A DNA stretch of 64,000 nucleotides from Lineus longissimus (Eukaryota; Nemertea; Pilidiophora; Heteronemertea; Lineidae). Numbering within the stretch: position 1 is the first letter of the stretch; the number at the start of each line of letters is the position of its first letter. The stretch is from assembly GCF_910592395.1 (NCBI RefSeq), contig NC_088310.1:7941501-8005500 (forward strand). Reading direction: 5' to 3'. Positions 54,301-57,300 of this stretch are shown here, in pieces. Below the pieces are notes generated by a model. It saw nothing but the letters and a program-made list of their open reading frames with translations. It was not told the DNA's origin and did no database searches. The position numbers and the translations under genes were made by a program.

Positions 54301-57300
54301 ACCTTTTTACTCTCGAGGAATTCCAGGGCTCGTCGGACATTGTTGATGAAATGTACCCTCTTGAGGTTCTTACCCTTCTCTTGTGGCTGAAAACGAGATG
54401 ACAAATCGGTCAGATATTTTCAGAGAGAAATCGCATTGCACCCTCACCTCAGGCAGCACCAACTGAACAAGCTACGTCCCCTGAAAGAAGACTGGTCCAC
54501 CAAGCAGGACTTGATATCACTCTTAAAAACCAACTCTATAGCAAGCTAAGTCCCTTGAGATCACTCATAAAGTTACAACTAATTAGCATTAAAGGACTTT
54601 AGCAAATGGTTTAGTTCAGGTTTCTGCCATGGTTCCAGCTAAGGGCATAGGATCCCTGCTGGAGAAGCGGGAACTTACCAAGGGCTCCCCTGAGAGAACC
54701 TCAAGGAGCTGTAGCAACATCACCCCATTTTTGATGTCGACGAAGAGGTCCACGACTTTCTGTGGAGGTTCATACTGAAAAGAAGGACATAAATGCATCA
54801 AAGTAACATTTTTTGAAAAGTTTCTTGATGACATGGAAGACAATGTCAGTCTGAGTACTGAACCAAGATTTGGGATGAAAACATCAAAGTCTAGTTGATT
54901 GAGGGGAATATCGTTTTCATGATATTTTGAGGAATTACTGCCAAATCAGCATAGATATAAAAATTTCGCTTTAACATCTATCAGATTATGTATCTGTCAT
55001 CAATATCCCACATTTTCAGCGTTATATCACGCACAGTTTGCGGATGCAGACCACTTTAAAAATACCTTGTACCCAGGTATTACAGGCTTTTCAGTCCTAT
55101 ACATTCATGCACATGGATGGTCATATGGGCCCTGGATCCAAGGCCCCTTTTTGAGTTTGATGGCAGAATTTTGCAAAAATTTACTAAATGTTTGAAAAAC
55201 CATGAAGCGGTTGTAATTTTGAGCTGATTTTTGCATGCAGCATCTGTACGACCTCAACAACTACATTGGCAGTGTTTTATTAGTTCTGACATGTCTAGAT
55301 ATCAATTATAACAATATATCATTTTGGGTCATTTTTGGATTTTCTCACACCACGAGCCAAGCAAAAGAACATTAACCATTAAGGGAGGGAAACTGGAGAT
55401 ACACGATCAATTTGACACTTTCCCAAACTTGCAAATGGTGAGGGCAACTTCCAATTTCCTAACACTTATGCGCTTTCGATTGCTGCGACCTGCAATATAA
55501 ATCGCATCGACAATAATCGCTTGTTTGCAGTGGTCATCGCAGGTTGCAGCGACCTGCGAGTCAATGTCAAACCTCTGATTACCAGTTTTCCTGCAGACAA
55601 GAGATCCTTTTGTTGCACATAGCAGCAACTATAATCGCAGGTCGCAGCAATTCAAATCGCTCATTTCTGTGGCAGTTTGCGCAAGTAAGAGGGACAGTCC
55701 TGAAAAGACTTTTGATTCATCCCCATGGACAAGACAAACATTTAAAGGGAAGAGGAGCAACTGAAACAAGGACATACAGTTCTACCTAAAAACATAAACG
55801 TGTTTGAAGGGTGACTGAAACAAGGACTTTCTAGCTAAACGATGAGGCCTAAAACAAATTTAATTTGTCATGTTGGAGGATGGGGTGTAACAAAGATGAA
55901 AATGTAGACCCTAAACTTAAAGGTTTCAATAACTCAAAAGCAAAACAACTTAATTCCCAAAGAAATGTCACAGTAACTTAATATGAATACCATTTAGAAA
56001 TTGTCTTACCATTGATTTTAATTCATCGCGGTTTGAAAAGGTAGTAAAAGAAGGAAAATGCCATAAGTGATGATTTTATAGATGTGCCATCATCATAACC
56101 AGAAATGTTTGTGGGCTATCACTGTGCCAACTTATTAGGAAATTCTTGGTGCTACCGCGACCATTGAAAGTGCTATGAAGAAATCTTTTATCATGTTTAT
56201 TTGGAAACCTCATATTTTGTTGTGTTGACAGACCCAAACGCCCTCTTGGATGGCTAAGAAGGCTGGTTGCCAAGATATATCTCGAAATTTGGCACACATG
56301 AATGGGAGTCCTGAATCACACGCAAACCTTTACCAAAGGAACTGGATTTGAAATATGGTGTAAGTGGATTTCGATACATTTTCATGGGGTTACGGTGCAG
56401 AATTCAATGTTAGGGAGGGGGTTATGACATTCAGTTTATTCAAAATACATACGAAACCCTGAGGTAGATAAGCACTATACTGGGTACGAGGTTCAAACTG
56501 AAATTGGTGGGAGATATTTGAAGAGGGTCAACATTACAAAACAATCGTGCCGAATGTAGTTCACACGTGTCAAATTTGTGGGGTTAGACAAAAGGTTCCA
56601 ACTCCACGTCTCTGAAAAGAAGAACTGATTATTGCAGGAAGAACAGGGAGCCAGTGTTATCTAGGAGATCGGAGTCACTGCACGTGTGTGGATGGAAAGT
56701 CTGTGTTGAAAATCTTTGTGTCACCCATGGCACTCTAACGCAGAATGTTGTGTTTCTAGTTGAAAACCTTCAATGATGGATGTGAAAACACTGCTTGTAA
56801 AATCTCTGTGAACATTGTTGGGGTATTTGCAAGCTACTGTGTTGCTTTCTTGCCATAGTTTGTCTTTTCTAGCCCTCAGTTCTGCCAAACAATATTGCCA
56901 ATAACGTGTCTTACCATTTTAGGATACCTGAAGTATGTATTTAACATAGCTTTGCTAGACATGAAGGGAAAGCAATGTTGATGCTATCTTGAGACATACT
57001 GGGTAAGATACAGATAGATTTCTAACTACATCACGTCACACATGAAAGTTACAATTTCTAAGGTCAAATCGACTTGGCCGAATTAGCAATACTTTGCACA
57101 ACTGGCAAGCCAAAGTCAAGTTCACACCACCAGAAAAATGGCATTTCAAAATCTGATCAAAACACAGCAAGTGTCTGAATTCTACGAAGCAGCACTCATT
57201 TATCCATCACTGAACACTGGACACGTCTTACCCATGGGCCCATCCATATTTGTAAATCAGGCTGAAATATCGAATATTATTTGACAAACGAAACAAGATC

